Assembly: GCA_019914995.1 (NCBI GenBank)
Contig: CM034143.1
Coordinates: 3,412,501-3,476,500, forward strand
Direction of reading: 5' to 3'
DNA from: Acanthochlamys bracteata
Taxonomy: Eukaryota; Streptophyta; Magnoliopsida; Pandanales; Velloziaceae
DNA: 64,000 nt
A program made the translations under genes and the position numbers. Below the pieces are notes generated by a model. That model was not told where the DNA came from, ran no database searches, and saw only the letters and a list, made by a program, of their open reading frames with translations. Position 1 is the first letter of the stretch. Each line of letters starts with the position of its first letter. Positions 35,276 to 48,883 of the stretch are shown piece after piece.

Positions 35276-36130
35276 TAGGGGTGGCAATATGAATTAATGG
35301 GTCAGTTTCGGATTGACCCATTTAATAATCGGGTCAAATTTGTTCAATCCTAACTTAACTCATGAATTTATACGGGTCAAAATTGTCAACCATAACCTAA
35401 TCTATTAATAACCGGGTCAAATTCGGATCGACCCATTTAATAATTAAAATTATTAATTATTAATTTTATATTATTAAGTTTTAGTGAAATTATAAGATCA
35501 GTTCGAATGAAAGTGCACGATATTTTTACTGACAAGATATAATTATGTCCAACAACATTCTTTAATGTCTTCATCGGTCCTTACAATATAAAAAAATATA
35601 TTATTTTTATTTTTAAAAAATATATGATAACAGCTGAAATTTATGATTACAAATACTAGATTAATAATTTCGATAAAAATTTTGATAAATATATCTATCT
35701 AACAAAATTTTTATAAAAATCTTTATACAAAATCTAAATTCGTCATTAAAAATACCTACATAGTAATACTTTCAATAATATTATAATTTTCATCTTATAC
35801 TATTTTACTAAAGTATAAAAATAAAAAATTAATTATAAATACATTTTAATTTAATAGTTTGTAAATAACTAGTATTGATTATTTTTATTGTCTATATTTT
35901 ATTATACGGTAAGAAAAAATAAAAAATTATTCTTTCAAAAGATGACATTTTGGATTGGTAGGTCAATTTCAGATTAACTCGGGTTGACCCATTTAATAAC
36001 CGGGTCAAATTTATTCAACCCTAACCCAATCCATATATTTATACGGGTCAAAATTTTCAACCCTAACTCTGATTAAACAGGTCGATTTCGGATCGAATTT
36101 TTCAGATCGGGTCATATATTGCCACCCCTA
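35276..36130. mobile_element. Small hAT-like non-autonomous element, copy 2
   Basis: 855 bp, starting TAGGGGTGGCAATAT and ending ATATTGCCACCCCTA, a perfect 15-bp terminal inverted repeat. Flanks CTGCAGAT (35268-35275) and CTGCAAAT (36131-36138) are an 8-bp target duplication with one mismatch. Internal 'gggtcaaatt' and 'gacccatttaataa' words are repeated near both ends. It is the same family as 515-1377. No coding capacity. Confidence 0.85.
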
Positions 36131-36138
36131 CTGCAAAT

Positions 36139-37539
36139 AGGAGTGAGCGAGAGATCGGGAGAGTGAGAAAGAAATGAGGAGTTTGAGAGAATAAAGAGAG
36201 TAGGAGGTTTATAAAGTCTGTAGTTCTTTTAACTTAATATAGACAACAATGTCTTTTTAGCAGATCAAGAGAAGAAGCTCCGTGCTGCTTATCGGAGAAG
36301 CATCACTCGGATGCTTTTTTTTTATGAGAAATAAGCTGTTTATTATTGACAGAAGCATCCGTTGCCAAACACTCAAAATACTGTTGAGTGCTTTTCAGAC
36401 TAAATAGTACTCCCAAATATGGACTATATATCTTCCTATCACCTGTGGTGTTTCAATTATTTATACTCATTTAGTTTAGAAGTAGTTTTTCTAAACACCA
36501 TCCTCAACTTATTTTGAGTAAGCTGATTCTATCAAAATAAACTTATGAGATACGCTTCTTGTTTCAAAATAAGCCTAAGCTTATTATTTAGTAAGCTCTT
36601 AATTTTTAGCAAAGCAAATATGCCCTTAGTTGTTTCTTCTGCCGTCCTTAGTTCCGACTAGTGCTTGCTCGTATCCTTTACAAACGCACCAAATCAATTC
36701 CTCCTGCTTGTCCGTCTAAATAATGCTGTATGATCTATTCTAGCTAAGTAGTGGAAAAAATTTTGTTGCAATACAAAAACTATACGATATCATGTCAAGA
36801 ACCATATAAATTCTAAAACAAAGTAAATTCAAATAGAAATTTATTGGTGTCTTTGAGCCAGGAGCACCGAGCATCTCATTCTCTCAGAAGAAAGTTGTGA
36901 ACAACGTAAACGTTTGGTATCTTTGAACCATAAAGTAAGCATGCTTGAAGAGGCTTATAAAATGCAACATGTAGATTCTTGCAATGTAATTTCAACTTCC
37001 ACCCATTTTAACATTGAAGTTTGTGAGACTCTTATCCTCCTAATTTTAGGAACATTCTTCATCATATTTCTACAGCACATTTCAGAGAAATTATTTCTCA
37101 ATGGCTTCGACACCATGCCCTTCTGCACAATTGTAGGATCTATTCAGCGCACCGAGATTAACCACTCTAACAAGGTCAACCACCAAACTGATAAGGCACC
37201 GAAGTTAGAACAAGTGGAGACAAACGAGGGCATACAACCACAAAAGAATACAGTGGCACAAACTCCAATCCCCAAGTTTCCTCAATAAACAAAAAGCTAG
37301 CACAATGTCATACTCGAGAGTGCAAAGTGCAAATGTTGTACTTGTTGCGTAGACGGATTCACAAAACCTTGTAGGAGACGCAAGTAACAAAGAGCTTTTG
37401 AAATAAGGAATCCATTTTACGATAGTCTATTTAGTGCCTTCGAGAATACATCGGTCTTTTTGCTTCTTTCTTGAGTTCTTAGCTGAACATGCTCCTGAAA
37501 GTTGTAGTTCATTCATCTTGGATAATACAATTTCAGACT
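36139..37539. other. Intergenic region downstream of the host gene
   Basis: 36290-36610 is repeat-like (words 'ataagc', 'aagcat'). A plus-strand frame of 124 residues (36914-37288) has one hydrophobic segment ('TLILLILGTFFIIFL') and no known motif. It may be spurious. The 3' end of the minus-strand host gene should lie near 37300-37539. Confidence 0.35.
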
Positions 37540-40500
37540 TCACTCCTCAATGTCTCTGTCTCCTGGTTTTCCATATTGCTTCATATATTCTTCCTCTATC
37601 GTCTCTTTGAGTATAAAAAGCCTCCGAATAACTACAGGATCACCCATCCGCCTAGCTTCGATGAAATCTGTCTCCTCCTTGTTCAGTTGGTAAGCATCCA
37701 ACATTATTTTTATCCACTTGTGCATTTCCTTGGGTGTGCTTCTCAAAACGTAGCAAGCAAGTGAAAAGTGTATATGAGTACACATAGTATACATAAAAAA
37801 ATGTTGGAAACATGTAGAACAAAAAGATGATAGACATGATGCTCATATCTATGTGACGAAGCTTTATGCTGGCATTCATGGTGTAAACATACTACAAGCA
37901 ATACATACAAAAATGTGAAAATGTTGTGGAGTCAAATACCCAGCAACTTACAAAGACCATTGAGAATACAAGCTGGAACATGAAAAATATACTTTCAACT
38001 AGCCATATCTTTTTCAGCAACATCTACTTCAACCTGGCAACAATCTATAGAGTAATAGAGCCACAGAGTATACATAGATGAACAACACCTTTTAGTTCAT
38101 TAAACACAGGACTAGATAGTAATACTGTAATAATATATAAAACCAGTACTCTCATGTCAATTTCAAGGAAGTAAAAGTAACTTTGGAAGACAACAAACAT
38201 GATTAGAACTAGAGGCCTTTAACTTGAATATTCTTCTTCCCTCAAACTCTAAGAATTTAATAAAACATCTTTGCGATAAGATTTTAATGATCCTCACTAA
38301 TACTGCCCGAGTCAACTACTACACAGTTGCACCACAACGATGTAAGTCATGTATCACAAGCCCTAAATACTTCAGATGTAACTAACGCTTCGGTTGGTAG
38401 TGTTGTAGCTTAACAAAAGGCATCTGGAGGTGCTTTTAAAAGTTGTTCCTCTAAACCAAATGACCTAGATGAGTAGATCAATATCCACCACCTGAAGGAC
38501 TTGTCATATGTAACTTGAAAAGACATTACATGGACTACACATGCGCTAAAACTATCACATGGATATTTGACAAAGTTCAACCATCTCTATTTTTAAGATT
38601 CATCAATCAGATTTGTCTATTATAAATTTATTAATGAAAACAATTTGTTTTATTCTTATATAGTGATCACATAGTCATGCTTCCAATTGGTATTTATATT
38701 ATTTATAGAATTAAAACATTTCCTTGTGCTAATTTCGAAAGAAAGATTTAGAGCAAGATGCTATCCATTTTAATTTGTCCACGATGATACTGACTTAATC
38801 CTATTAGAATGCATTATACTGATGTACGATCGAATCCCAAAAGTAAAATAATTGGCAATCACTTAGAAATTAGTATCTCCACACCTAAGCACGTACACAA
38901 TCCAACACCCAACCAATGCAGGATTATTAAAAAGTGTGAGTTGTTAAACCACTAGACTAGGGCATTATTTAGCCCAACCCAAATTGACTTGCTAAATTAG
39001 TTTCAAATTAGCTAGTCTATCTTTTATTTGTGCGCCATCTCAGGCCTCTACGCTATTAACCCAAGATCTAGCCTATCAAGTTAAGCCCAGTCGGCCCTTT
39101 ACACTACTAACTCGGATCCAGCTTAACATAAATGCCCAATGATCTCTTCACCAATAACACTTTGAATGACTCCATCACATCGAACTCTAATACTAATTAG
39201 AGGATAGACCCTCTAGCGAAAATGATTGGCCAACCATTTCCGATATGTTTGGATTCATGGTTAAAAAATATGATTAAGAAAACGGATATAAAAATAATAA
39301 GATGATTAATAGAAAATGATAGTTATTTAATCTTACAATTCTTGAATATATAATAAGGGTAACAAATTAATTATGTTTAAATAGATGGATAAATGGATGA
39401 GTAATAAAAATAAACTTTTTAAAAAAAACTTAAATATCTTTTTTTATTTATAATAATCTTACTTTTAAAATAATTTAATAAAATTAAAATTAAATCAGTT
39501 TTTAAATATAAAAATATTTGATCATATAGTTTTATTATTTTCTCTACCAATTAAAATTAAATAAATATAAAAATATAGTTATTATAATAAAAAGTAACAC
39601 ATTAATTTTTTAAAATATTAAATTAAATATTAAATTAAAGTAGAAATTAAATAAATGTAAATAAAATATAAATATTAAATTTATCATATAATATTAAATT
39701 AAAAATAAATTTTAAATTAAAAAAAAAAAGAATGACAAAAAGTGAAGCAAATTTAATTCCTCTTTTTGTAACCATGTGTACCTACCAAATTAGTGGGTAT
39801 ACATTTAATGATGATATATGGAAAGGGATTGGAAATTGTTCTCTATCCCTTCCGTTAATGAAATGAAACCAAACATGATAAAGATGGAAAAATAGATCAC
39901 CTTTCTCTTCACTCTCCATCTCTAACCATCATCCAAACAATGGCTTAGGGGTTAGTATTTTTCACATATAAATATATACTCATTCCAGTACCCAAACAAT
40001 ATGGGAACTAGTAAGAGATGTGGAGTCTTATGTCCACCAAACCAGGACCTAAGTTGGCTTAGCCCAAAGCGAGAATTGCCGAACCACATCAAGTTAGTTA
40101 GTCCATTTTTCACTTTGACAACATTTCAGACCCTTACGCTACTAATTCGAACCTACCTATCAAGCTAGCATGTCTTTCACTTTGGCCACTCGGTTCTTCA
40201 TCCTATTAACTTAGAGACCCAATAACCGAAAATATTTCTAAGAAGGAAAGATCCTTTTTTGCTGCATTTGGAGGAATCTTGCACTTGTGAAGAATCATAA
40301 TGAATCTACTAACATAGATATTCACAAATAATAGGTTCAAGTGGTTACTTGGTAAATTGCACTAGGCCTCATAAGTCATGTTATTAATATATATTGCAAA
40401 GAGTAACCTAAGTATAGTCATAAGTCATAAGTCACTCTCCACCTCAATTTTCTAACAAGAAAATTAGAACAAAAATGTCATAGGTCACTTAAAGGCTACA

Positions 40501-43500
40501 CCTAAGTATAGTTTACCCCTTATTGGATTTTGTGGACGTTTGCCTAAACGTTCCAACTCCATTTCATTCTAAACAAGCACTTCACTTTTCCTAATAAACT
40601 TCACTATATTCTACAGAATTTCTTTTTTAATTTAAAAAGTACAAAAAATTATATGTCAAAAAGTTCAATTCGTTTTTCAAAAAAAAAAATTTAAATACAC
40701 TTCATTTCATAAGCACTCCCAAACGTCCCTTTCGAGGAGCTTTAGAATTATGCTAATACTAATAAGATTGGGAAACACTCCAAGAACTTAGAGGTTGTTA
40801 TATTATGAGATAAAATTAGAAAATCTATTTTATACTTGGCTAATTTATATTGAGATACGCATTTTACTAAGTGGGCATGTTGATCTTGGAAATGAAGTAT
40901 ACAAATTGTGATAGCTAAGAGAACATGCAATCTGAAATGTCCTTTGTGATAGTACAATGTTAAGCGGTTAAGAAAATATTACATGATATACCTTTTATCT
41001 CTTGCTTACCTTCTTATTCCAATATAATATGATTGTTGATGTCAATATGAATCTCCACTTACAAGTCAAACACCAATCAAGTAACAACAAAAGAGAAAGG
41101 CAAATGGTAACTGCAGCCAAACTCAAAAAGCATGTAATCAACCACCTAATAAGAACCTTTGTGCTTGCCTAATCATCTAAGGAACAAGAAATGCCATGAA
41201 AGAAGTCACAACAATGTGAACCCAACTTCCTCAGGAGGGCTTAAATGACGTAAAACAAATAAGATGAGTGAATCACTATATAACTTGCTTTGATGTTCCT
41301 CTTACAATAGATGCCATGAAACATAAAAATTTCTATGAAGGTGTAGACTAATTGGGAATAATAACTAATCTATTTTGTCAATAGAGATTTTTCTAAAAGT
41401 TTATCCTCTCCGGTACAATTTGTTCTTTAAAATAAGGTCAAGAAACATAAAGCCATGCGTTTACGTATCTTAAAACATACATAAAGATAAACTATGTGAT
41501 CTTCCAAAGGACATAGTTACCAGTCATAAAAACGTATTATTTTGTACATATTTTGCTAAGATTTGAGCAAGAAATGTCAAGTCAAAATTTGTCCACTTGG
41601 TTTCCTTCGCGGATTTAGACTATTCTAACTGAATAAGGATTTGACGCCAAAACTTTATCACACATATTTTATAACTAATAGCCATTTTGCTTTTCCGACT
41701 TATATTGTTATTTAGTACTTGGATTTATGAGGGGAATCGCTATTATGCATCAAATTCTTAATGAATTTGGTTTCAACATCTTTATTTCCTTTTCTTTTCT
41801 TCTCTTTGGTATAGGACTCTTACTAGAAAATGAACTGCTGGCAACACTCTCTTTTCTCTCAAGATTTAAGACCGATGGCTCTGGAATAGATAGCTCGCAC
41901 AACTTTAGACGAGCATCTTTTACAAAAAATTATATAAGACTTTCTACCTAAATACCACACAAATTACAGAGGATAAGCAAGTAGAAAATTAATTTATATA
42001 ACATATGAACATAATAATTACAAATACCGGACGACAGTTATCATACGGCTATTAACTCTCTAAAAACTATTTTGAACTCAGAACCTTGATGTTCCTAAAA
42101 TACTAGTAGTTGGAAGTTTTGAAGCTTGAGATATAAACTTTTTAGTTCATAATATCTACGGATTTTTTTCAAACACAAACTTTCACGTTCCAAAAATTTT
42201 CATATTTAAAAGCCAAACTATGATAAAGTATGATTATTTTTCAAGTTACAATTTTCATTTTCTAGAGATGAGCTTAATTGGAACTTTTAGATTCACAAAC
42301 TATCCATTTTAATTTATATATATTTTGGTAAGATAACTTTACCTCTCTTCGTCTCTATTACATTTTCTTTGAGCACCATTGATTTTCTGCGATTTCCACT
42401 TACGATCGCCATCACTACTTTATTCTATTTTTTAAAAGAATTAATAGTAATTGTCTACAAATTAATCCACTTCCAATTTCGAATTGAAGTTAAATTGATT
42501 AGTTTCTCCTGCACAATTTCTTTTCCTTTTTAAGAATTCTTTATGATTTTTTTGTTTATGATGTTTTGATCCATTGCTGGACCAATCTTATCATAAATTT
42601 AGCACATATTTCTAAGTTATAATATCAGGTCATACTTCTCTCTAATTCTCTTCATTTTATATGCTACATTTTCATCTCTAAGATCGTCTCAACAATCCTA
42701 ATGCTTCTACAGTATAGAAATTGTCAAATATTCACTATAGAGGTGACAATCGACAAGCATTCCATCACATTTCCAATACAATCATAATGATTGCTGTAAA
42801 GTCATTCTAATTTCTTAGCATGCTCTTTCATTCTTGGAATTAATATAGCTAGAAGGTAGCTTTTATAGTAATACATCTTATAGGTCAGTGTTAATCGGGA
42901 TTATAACTTACTACACAACAATTTTAGTTGAGAGTTGGCAGCTAGTGAACAATTTTTGACTAGAGCACCAAGCTATCAATATTGTAAATACTTAAAAATG
43001 CACATGCTAAGAAGTTATAGATGTGCTCAGCGCAACTAGGAAACTTGCATTTGTGCGCATGCATCTCCCTCCTTTCTTTTCTTATTTGTCTTTCAAGTAT
43101 TTTATTGTTATTTTTGTTAATAAGAATGTAAAATTTATTTAATGCCATACAAGCATGTCATTTTTCTGACGTAGCTAACCAAATCTCCTTAAGCATTCTC
43201 TTATCTTCTTAACAAGAAGAGCATCCATTACCTCGCATTTTCCTCCTACATAAGACAACCATATGCAACTACCACCAAACCAAAATTCTTACAAGATATA
43301 ACATTGATGCTCTACAACAACTCTTGAGGAATATTATCTATCATGGCTTTACTGACCATTCTACCAATCACGGACGTTTTGAGATAACTAGATTACTTAT
43401 ACTGAACCTAGTTACCAATATACATTACACATGTATATGTTTCTCAAACAAGAAATGACTTTACAACAATCATAATGATTTTCATGTCGACTAATGATAT

Positions 43501-46500
43501 AAAGCTCTATATATCATATCACAGTTGAAATATCACAATAATAAAAATGCAGTAATTTAATAAAACTGCTACTTCTTCCATCAATAAGGACTTGAAGTAA
43601 GCAATACATAAAGCTAGGTTAGTAAGCCTTACGTGTATAACGCATCATCATCTTTGGATGTATGCTCATCTCCAGGGGAAAAAGCAGTAGCAAGAGCTGA
43701 AAATCGTTCTTCCGGATCTGTTATATTCAGTAAATGCTTCAAAAGTTTAATCTCTGGGGGGAACATGCTCTTAAGGCTTTTGGTTGTCTCATTATAGATG
43801 TGGTACATAATTTCTTTTACCTGCACCACACATGATAGACAAAGAAGCCAGACATATGATTCAAGGTACAATTACATAGAAGAAACCCATGTACTACAAT
43901 AATTTATTAATGAATTTTTACAACGAAAACATTGATCATATCATAGGGATTAGAAAGACATCCTCAAATACGGAAAATTCAGTCATACTATTGTAACTAG
44001 CACTTTGCTAGTAGGCAAGAAAAGAGGGCAAAGCAACTACAAGGAGGTTGTAGAGTCTGCTAATTAACTGACTTTTCATTTCTATTATACTTATGTTAGT
44101 AGCAAGAAACAGTAAGAAGAAAGCAAATTTCTTCTTTCTTTTGCATTATTGAAACATACAGTGAGCTTGGAATGCTATAAGAGAGCCCTCTATACTCTTC
44201 TAGGCACTTCCTCTAGTGTCTTATGCGAAAGGAGCTCTATAAGAGCTGAGAAGTCATTCACATTAGGACGGGGTGTTTTGCAAGGTACCTAGTCTGTTAG
44301 TATAAAAACAAGTGGTACCACTTTGTTCTAAACATAGACTTAGGAAATTGGGTTACTTTCTTTGGCTGGATGAGTAGTTGTAATTTTGAAGGAATAATCA
44401 TGACCAGTTATTGCATTTAAAAACATATAAAATATAGATAAGAAGCATTCTACCTGTAATACCCAATCTTGTCTTCAATCAAGCCAAAACTCAATTCCTA
44501 AAAAGCCAATTCAATGTAGAAGTTCTCATTATATGAGCCCAATGGACTCGACTTAAAATCTTCATTGAAAAATCTTCCTTTTCTCATAAACAAGGTTGAA
44601 AAACTGTTCCAAGAATTTGAATCGTATCAAGTGTTGGACAGGGTCAACAGCAACATCTGAATCTACTGATTTAGATAAGTGGATAGGAATTGACCCAAAA
44701 AAATTCTTAACAAAAATTATGTTTAACTTTCACTAATAAGAAAATTTTGGTAAAATAATCATATTACGTTACAATTTTTTAAAATTATTTAACATGAGCC
44801 ACCATTTGTGAATTTGTCTATGTAGTATACAGGATTTAGTAGAAGGAAAAGTTCTAATTAAATTTTAATTTTTTTATTTTTATAAAGTTTTATTTATTTA
44901 AAAAGAGAGCTCATTTACCACTTTATTTTCTCTCTGTAGTAGCTATATTCTCTTTAGACCAGATGCCATCTTCATGCTTCAACAGGTAATCTATAGAGCA
45001 ATTATTAGCCTTTCAACTTGAGAACTACAGTGTAGTGGTTAAGATTGGGTTTTTGTCTATCTAGGAGACTTGGCAAACAACCTATCCAAAGAGGTACAAC
45101 AAACTCTTACCAGATAAAGATTTCATGTCCATTAGGTAAATTATCATTTCGGTTCATATAGTTTTATTGCAATTTGCTGCTGCACATTATGAACTTGTGT
45201 GTATGCTCTTCATTCAATTTTAAGCTTGATGACTTCCTACTATATAAGAATTAGTCATTTTCTGACTTTGTATGCATGTTTACAGGAGTTTCAGATCTCA
45301 AAATTTACCTCCTCGATACCAGTATTTTGTGTTCTCATCTACGGAAGACTTTTCCTTATAAATATTTCCTCAATTCTACAAGTGCACATACAAAATTCCC
45401 CTGGATTTTATGTAGCACAGTTACATGCATCATCCTAATCCCTTACTTTTAAGGAACTGTGTATAAAGTTGAATGTTATTTAAAAGTACCTATTAGATGG
45501 TGTCCAGCAAAGGCATTAACTACAAAGATTTATTAAGGCAAGGCATATAAACTCTATGTTTGAACTGTGCATTTATGGACAGTTTCAATGGAAGATGAAA
45601 GACAAAAATTTTTGTACTAAAGAAAAATTCTAAAGAAAGTACATGAGAGTGCATAGACAATTTCGACCACTGATGAAGCAAGCAAATAACAGGGCCTTAG
45701 AAAGCAATGTAAAGATCAAGGGATAGACGAACATCTTCAGGTTACGAAGGTTGTAACACATTCAGGGTATCTTTGTCTACACAAGTGATAATTCCACAGG
45801 ATGGAATTCATACGCACTGCTCATCAAATATCATGACACAGAGGTTGGGGACTATGGAGGCTGGGATGCCTAGAAATGCTTATTGAATACCTCTATAGCC
45901 ATTAATATTTTGAAGTACAAGGATTTCAACAGCAAACTTCCACAAACATCACAACAACTTTTCCCTGTAATACTGCATCCATTGTAAACTTTTACCAATT
46001 CCTGAGAGTCAATTTAATCAATATCAATTCCTGGTTTAATTGCATAAGAGAACATTAAACTAGGTTAATAACATAGCTAATCCTGAAAATATGACATAAC
46101 ATCTATCTTATGCAGAAGCTTAAGAAGTTAGTCTCTACAGTTACCTCCTTTTTCATTGTTGTAGACTCTTTCACTGCTGCCCAAGCTCTGCTAATTAGAA
46201 GAATCAAGCTAGAATCAAGCTCTTTTGCTTTGGCTAGGCTTTTTACTTTTTCACATGCTACATCCAGTGTTGACGAATTCAGTATCTCCTCAAACTTAGA
46301 CTGAGCAGAATCCAGCGTATCCAAATGCTCAATCACATTGTCATATGCAGAAACTGCTGACAAACATTTTGCTCCAAGCCTCGTCATTGCTGTTTGAAAA
46401 GGGAATTCCTATAAGCCAAAAGAACATGATTTAAAGAACATGCTTGAAATTTAACTATGACCCTCAAGTTAATTACTTTAACAAATAAGAATGTGCAGAC

Positions 46501-48721
46501 TACATGCATATCTAAGGTGAAGAAGGGCAAAAGATGTTATAGTGAGATAAAGCAATGCAAGAATATATCAGAATAATAGAAACACATGACTTCGGTTGCT
46601 GACTCGAATAAGTTTGGAGGTTGGATATCTTGATATAGACATACGCTCCTCAACATATGAGTGAAACCAAACCCAAACACCTCTTCAACAAACACATGCT
46701 TCAACTATATATATATATAAGAAATTTGCATGCTAACCTGGTCCCAAAAGCTTTTACTTCACTGGCCAATTTAACCCAAAAAAAATACAAAACAAAACAA
46801 AATTTCTATTAGTCTAGCACCAGCAAAATTATCAGAATATTGAAGATAGAAGAATCGGTTCCACGTTACTATTGTATTCAAGTTTGGGAACATGGAACTA
46901 CAATTATCTCCAGAAAGCTAGATGCAAACCATTATATAACACTAAAATAAGTTAGAATTAGCATATATTGTGACCAAAATACTATAGAGCTTAGAACAGA
47001 ATCACTATTAAGTAAACTCCAGATTCCATTTACACCTAACTAATGACTAGAGAACTTTGTAGATCATACTTGTATGATAAGTAGTAGCCTATGATCATGA
47101 AAACAATCATTATAAAGCAGGATTGTTTATGTAAAGTCAATGACAATGCACAAAACTAAAATCATCAACTTCATCGTGAACCCTGCTTGTTAATAGAGCA
47201 TTTTCTTTTACTAGGACACAAACAATAAATCATATCAACTGATGCATGAATTTGCATACTTGTCAGATAAACTTAATTACCATCTCGATCCTCTAGACTA
47301 TCATATGTCTCTGATAGAACATTAATGTGACGAAAGAATTCAGCAGTGAAATCCTTGCGTCGTCTTGCAACAATAGCATTCAAATCTGTTGGGTTTTCCT
47401 GAACCTCCTTTAGAATATCCATGTGCTTCTCTATCTCATCATCTATCTGCAATGTTTATTCCGAAATTGAAATTAGAAAAGACCAAAAAATTAAAGGAAG
47501 AACCTCTGCCACTGGAATGCTATTGACTGCATGAACTTCTTTTCAAAGAAACTACTCTATTCAGTACTTGCAAGAAGCAGCTATGAGTACCTTCTTAACC
47601 TTTCTAGCAAGTGTAAACAGTTTTTGCTTCATAACAGGATCTTCCTCTGTATCTGCCCGTACATTGCAGCGTCTAAAGAAGCCTACTCTGTACTTTTTCC
47701 ATTCCTCTCTGAATATTAAGAGCTTCCTCCATTCCTCTGTTTGTGGTTTCTCATGCAAGAAGATCTCAATCATCTTATCACATAATTTGGTCATTGTATA
47801 TCCATTTGCAACTTCAATATCATCTTCCTCATCCAATTTGGCACTAACCTCAGTCCCTACAGAGTTTGATTTCCAGATTCTATTTTAGTGCTTTTGGAAA
47901 TAACAACTGAGGTTGACAGTACTCAGCATGGGAATCAATAGATACTAAATGCTCGCCAAAGGGAATTGTGTTTAAACTGATAGCAATTTCCCTGTTTTTG
48001 TAAGCAAGGATCTAAACTACATAGACGAATGCTATTTCAGTCTACAACATCCCTGAGTAGAAAATTCCAAAATATCACTTTTGGTACTCTCATATGAAAC
48101 ACAAATAACCTCCTTGGGCCAACTACAATCGCTCGTCATGCTTTCTTTTGAATGCTAGCACAAGTTCTTGCAACATTAAACCTGAGATCAACTCTTGCAT
48201 TATTGGACATTTTCAATTATCAAATCGAAGACATTGATTCCCAGAGAACTTGTTAAAAGTTGTGCTTTTAAAGTGTAAGAAATTTTGCAGAACCAAGTCA
48301 TTACTTCAACATGACAGAAAAAAAATTAAAGAAAGAACAGAGACAACAAGAACCCATAAGAAAGGGGAAGCCCGAAAATTTGAAATTACTGCACCAAGGA
48401 AATTCATTTTAGAGAGAAATTCAAAACAACGAGATACAGTAAATGCATGAAACTACAAGAACCGTTACAATAAAATAGAAATAAAAAAGTGGGAGCGCTC
48501 TAAATCACTGGTTGGTGTATTAGGAAGACAAATTGGAGAAGAGAAGCCGTACCTAGCCTGGAGCAGGAGCGAGCAATCCGGGAGCGTTGTTTTGTTATTG
48601 TTGCTGTTGTTCGTGTTCGTGTTGTTTTTCTTGCTTGAGTAGCTGAAATGGCGGTGGGAAGAACGGGAGTAAGGTCTCCGGCGAGGGGTTGTACGAATGT
48701 TGGGAGTCTCACTAAACTCAT
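37540..48721 (-). CDS. At4g37920-like chloroplast protein, six exons
   Basis: Exons from 5': 48553-48721, 47591-47856, 47281-47446, 46145-46408, 43633-43820 and 37540-37741, all with GT-AG borders, about 418 codons, close to the family's length. The first 56 residues are Ser/Thr/Arg-rich with few acids, as in a chloroplast transit peptide. Landmarks are 'YTMTKLCDKMIEIFLHEKP', 'RRRKDFTAEFFRHINVL', 'MTRLGAKCLSAVSAYDN', 'KEIMYHIYNETTKSLKSM', 'ITDPEERFSAL' and 'HKWIKIMLDAYQLNKEE'. The match is to Arabidopsis At4g37920, a conserved plant protein of unknown function (sometimes labelled endoribonuclease E-like). Exon 3 ends in phase 1 but exon 4 is open only in phase 0. One extra T in TTTT near 46395 would explain it. 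Other junctions fit. Recognition is from memory of the family. Confidence 0.82.
38840..39225 (+). repeat. Dispersed repeat family R, copy 2
   Basis: Resembles 29080-29410 in 'ttagtatctc', 'acccaacca', 'ggcctctacgctatta' and 'tactaactcgg'. Next to it, 39222-39240 begins another copy that is cut by a family T element. Confidence 0.5.
39241..39944. mobile_element. Small inverted-repeat element, family T, copy B
   Basis: Terminal inverted repeat ATGTTTGGATTCATGGTTA against TTGTTTGGATGATGGTTA on the other strand. It splits a family R repeat: 'aaaatgattggccaaccattt' (39220-39239) and '..aggggttagtatttt' (39946) are adjacent in the copy at 29090. The target duplication is not clear. Confidence 0.7.
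39945..40240 (+). repeat. Dispersed repeat family R, copy 3 (right part)
   Basis: Continues the copy interrupted at 39240, with 'tcattccagtacccaaacaa' and 'cagacccttacgctactaattcg' as in copy 1. Confidence 0.55.
43821..48552 (-). other. Introns 1-4 of the host gene
   Basis: Introns 47857-48552, 47447-47590, 46409-47280 and 43821-46144. No gene or clear element was recognised. 44440-44880 is AT-rich and 46697-46707 is a short TA run. Confidence 0.7.
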
Positions 48722-48875
48722 GTTGAATTTTGGCGTTTGCGGATTTTTGCTATCACTTGAGTCGCCGAGGGAGGGCCAGCAGTGGATAAGCCGAGGAAAA
48801 CCTAACGACAGAGATAAAAGGGCGTGTTTACTATCCCTTTTTAAATTCATTATTTCAAAAGAACACTTCGGAGCT
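48722..48875 (-). promoter_or_regulatory. Remaining native 5' flank of the host gene
   Basis: Only about 154 bp separate the ATG from an inserted element. On the minus strand the region has a C/T-rich stretch, 'GGTTTTCCTCGGCTTATCC' (near 48795) and 'CGCCCTTTTATCTCTG' (near 48815), whose TTTTAT is a weak TATA-like match. Any promoter signal further upstream would lie in or beyond the element. Confidence 0.4.
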
Positions 48876-48883
48876 GTTTGGAT

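Larger units (their letters stand above)
37742..43632 (-). other. Large (5.9 kb) last intron filled with repeats
   Basis: It begins GTAAGG after 'DALYT' and ends TTTTGAG before 'STPKEMHKW'. It contains family R copies (38840-39225, 39945-40240) and family T copy B (39241-39944). The remainder (about 40241-43632) is AT-rich with no recognised gene. Confidence 0.75.

Noticed and set aside
36914..37288. 124-residue plus-strand frame as a membrane protein gene
   Set aside because: One hydrophobic stretch and no motif or splice context. It overlaps the likely 3' end of the host gene.
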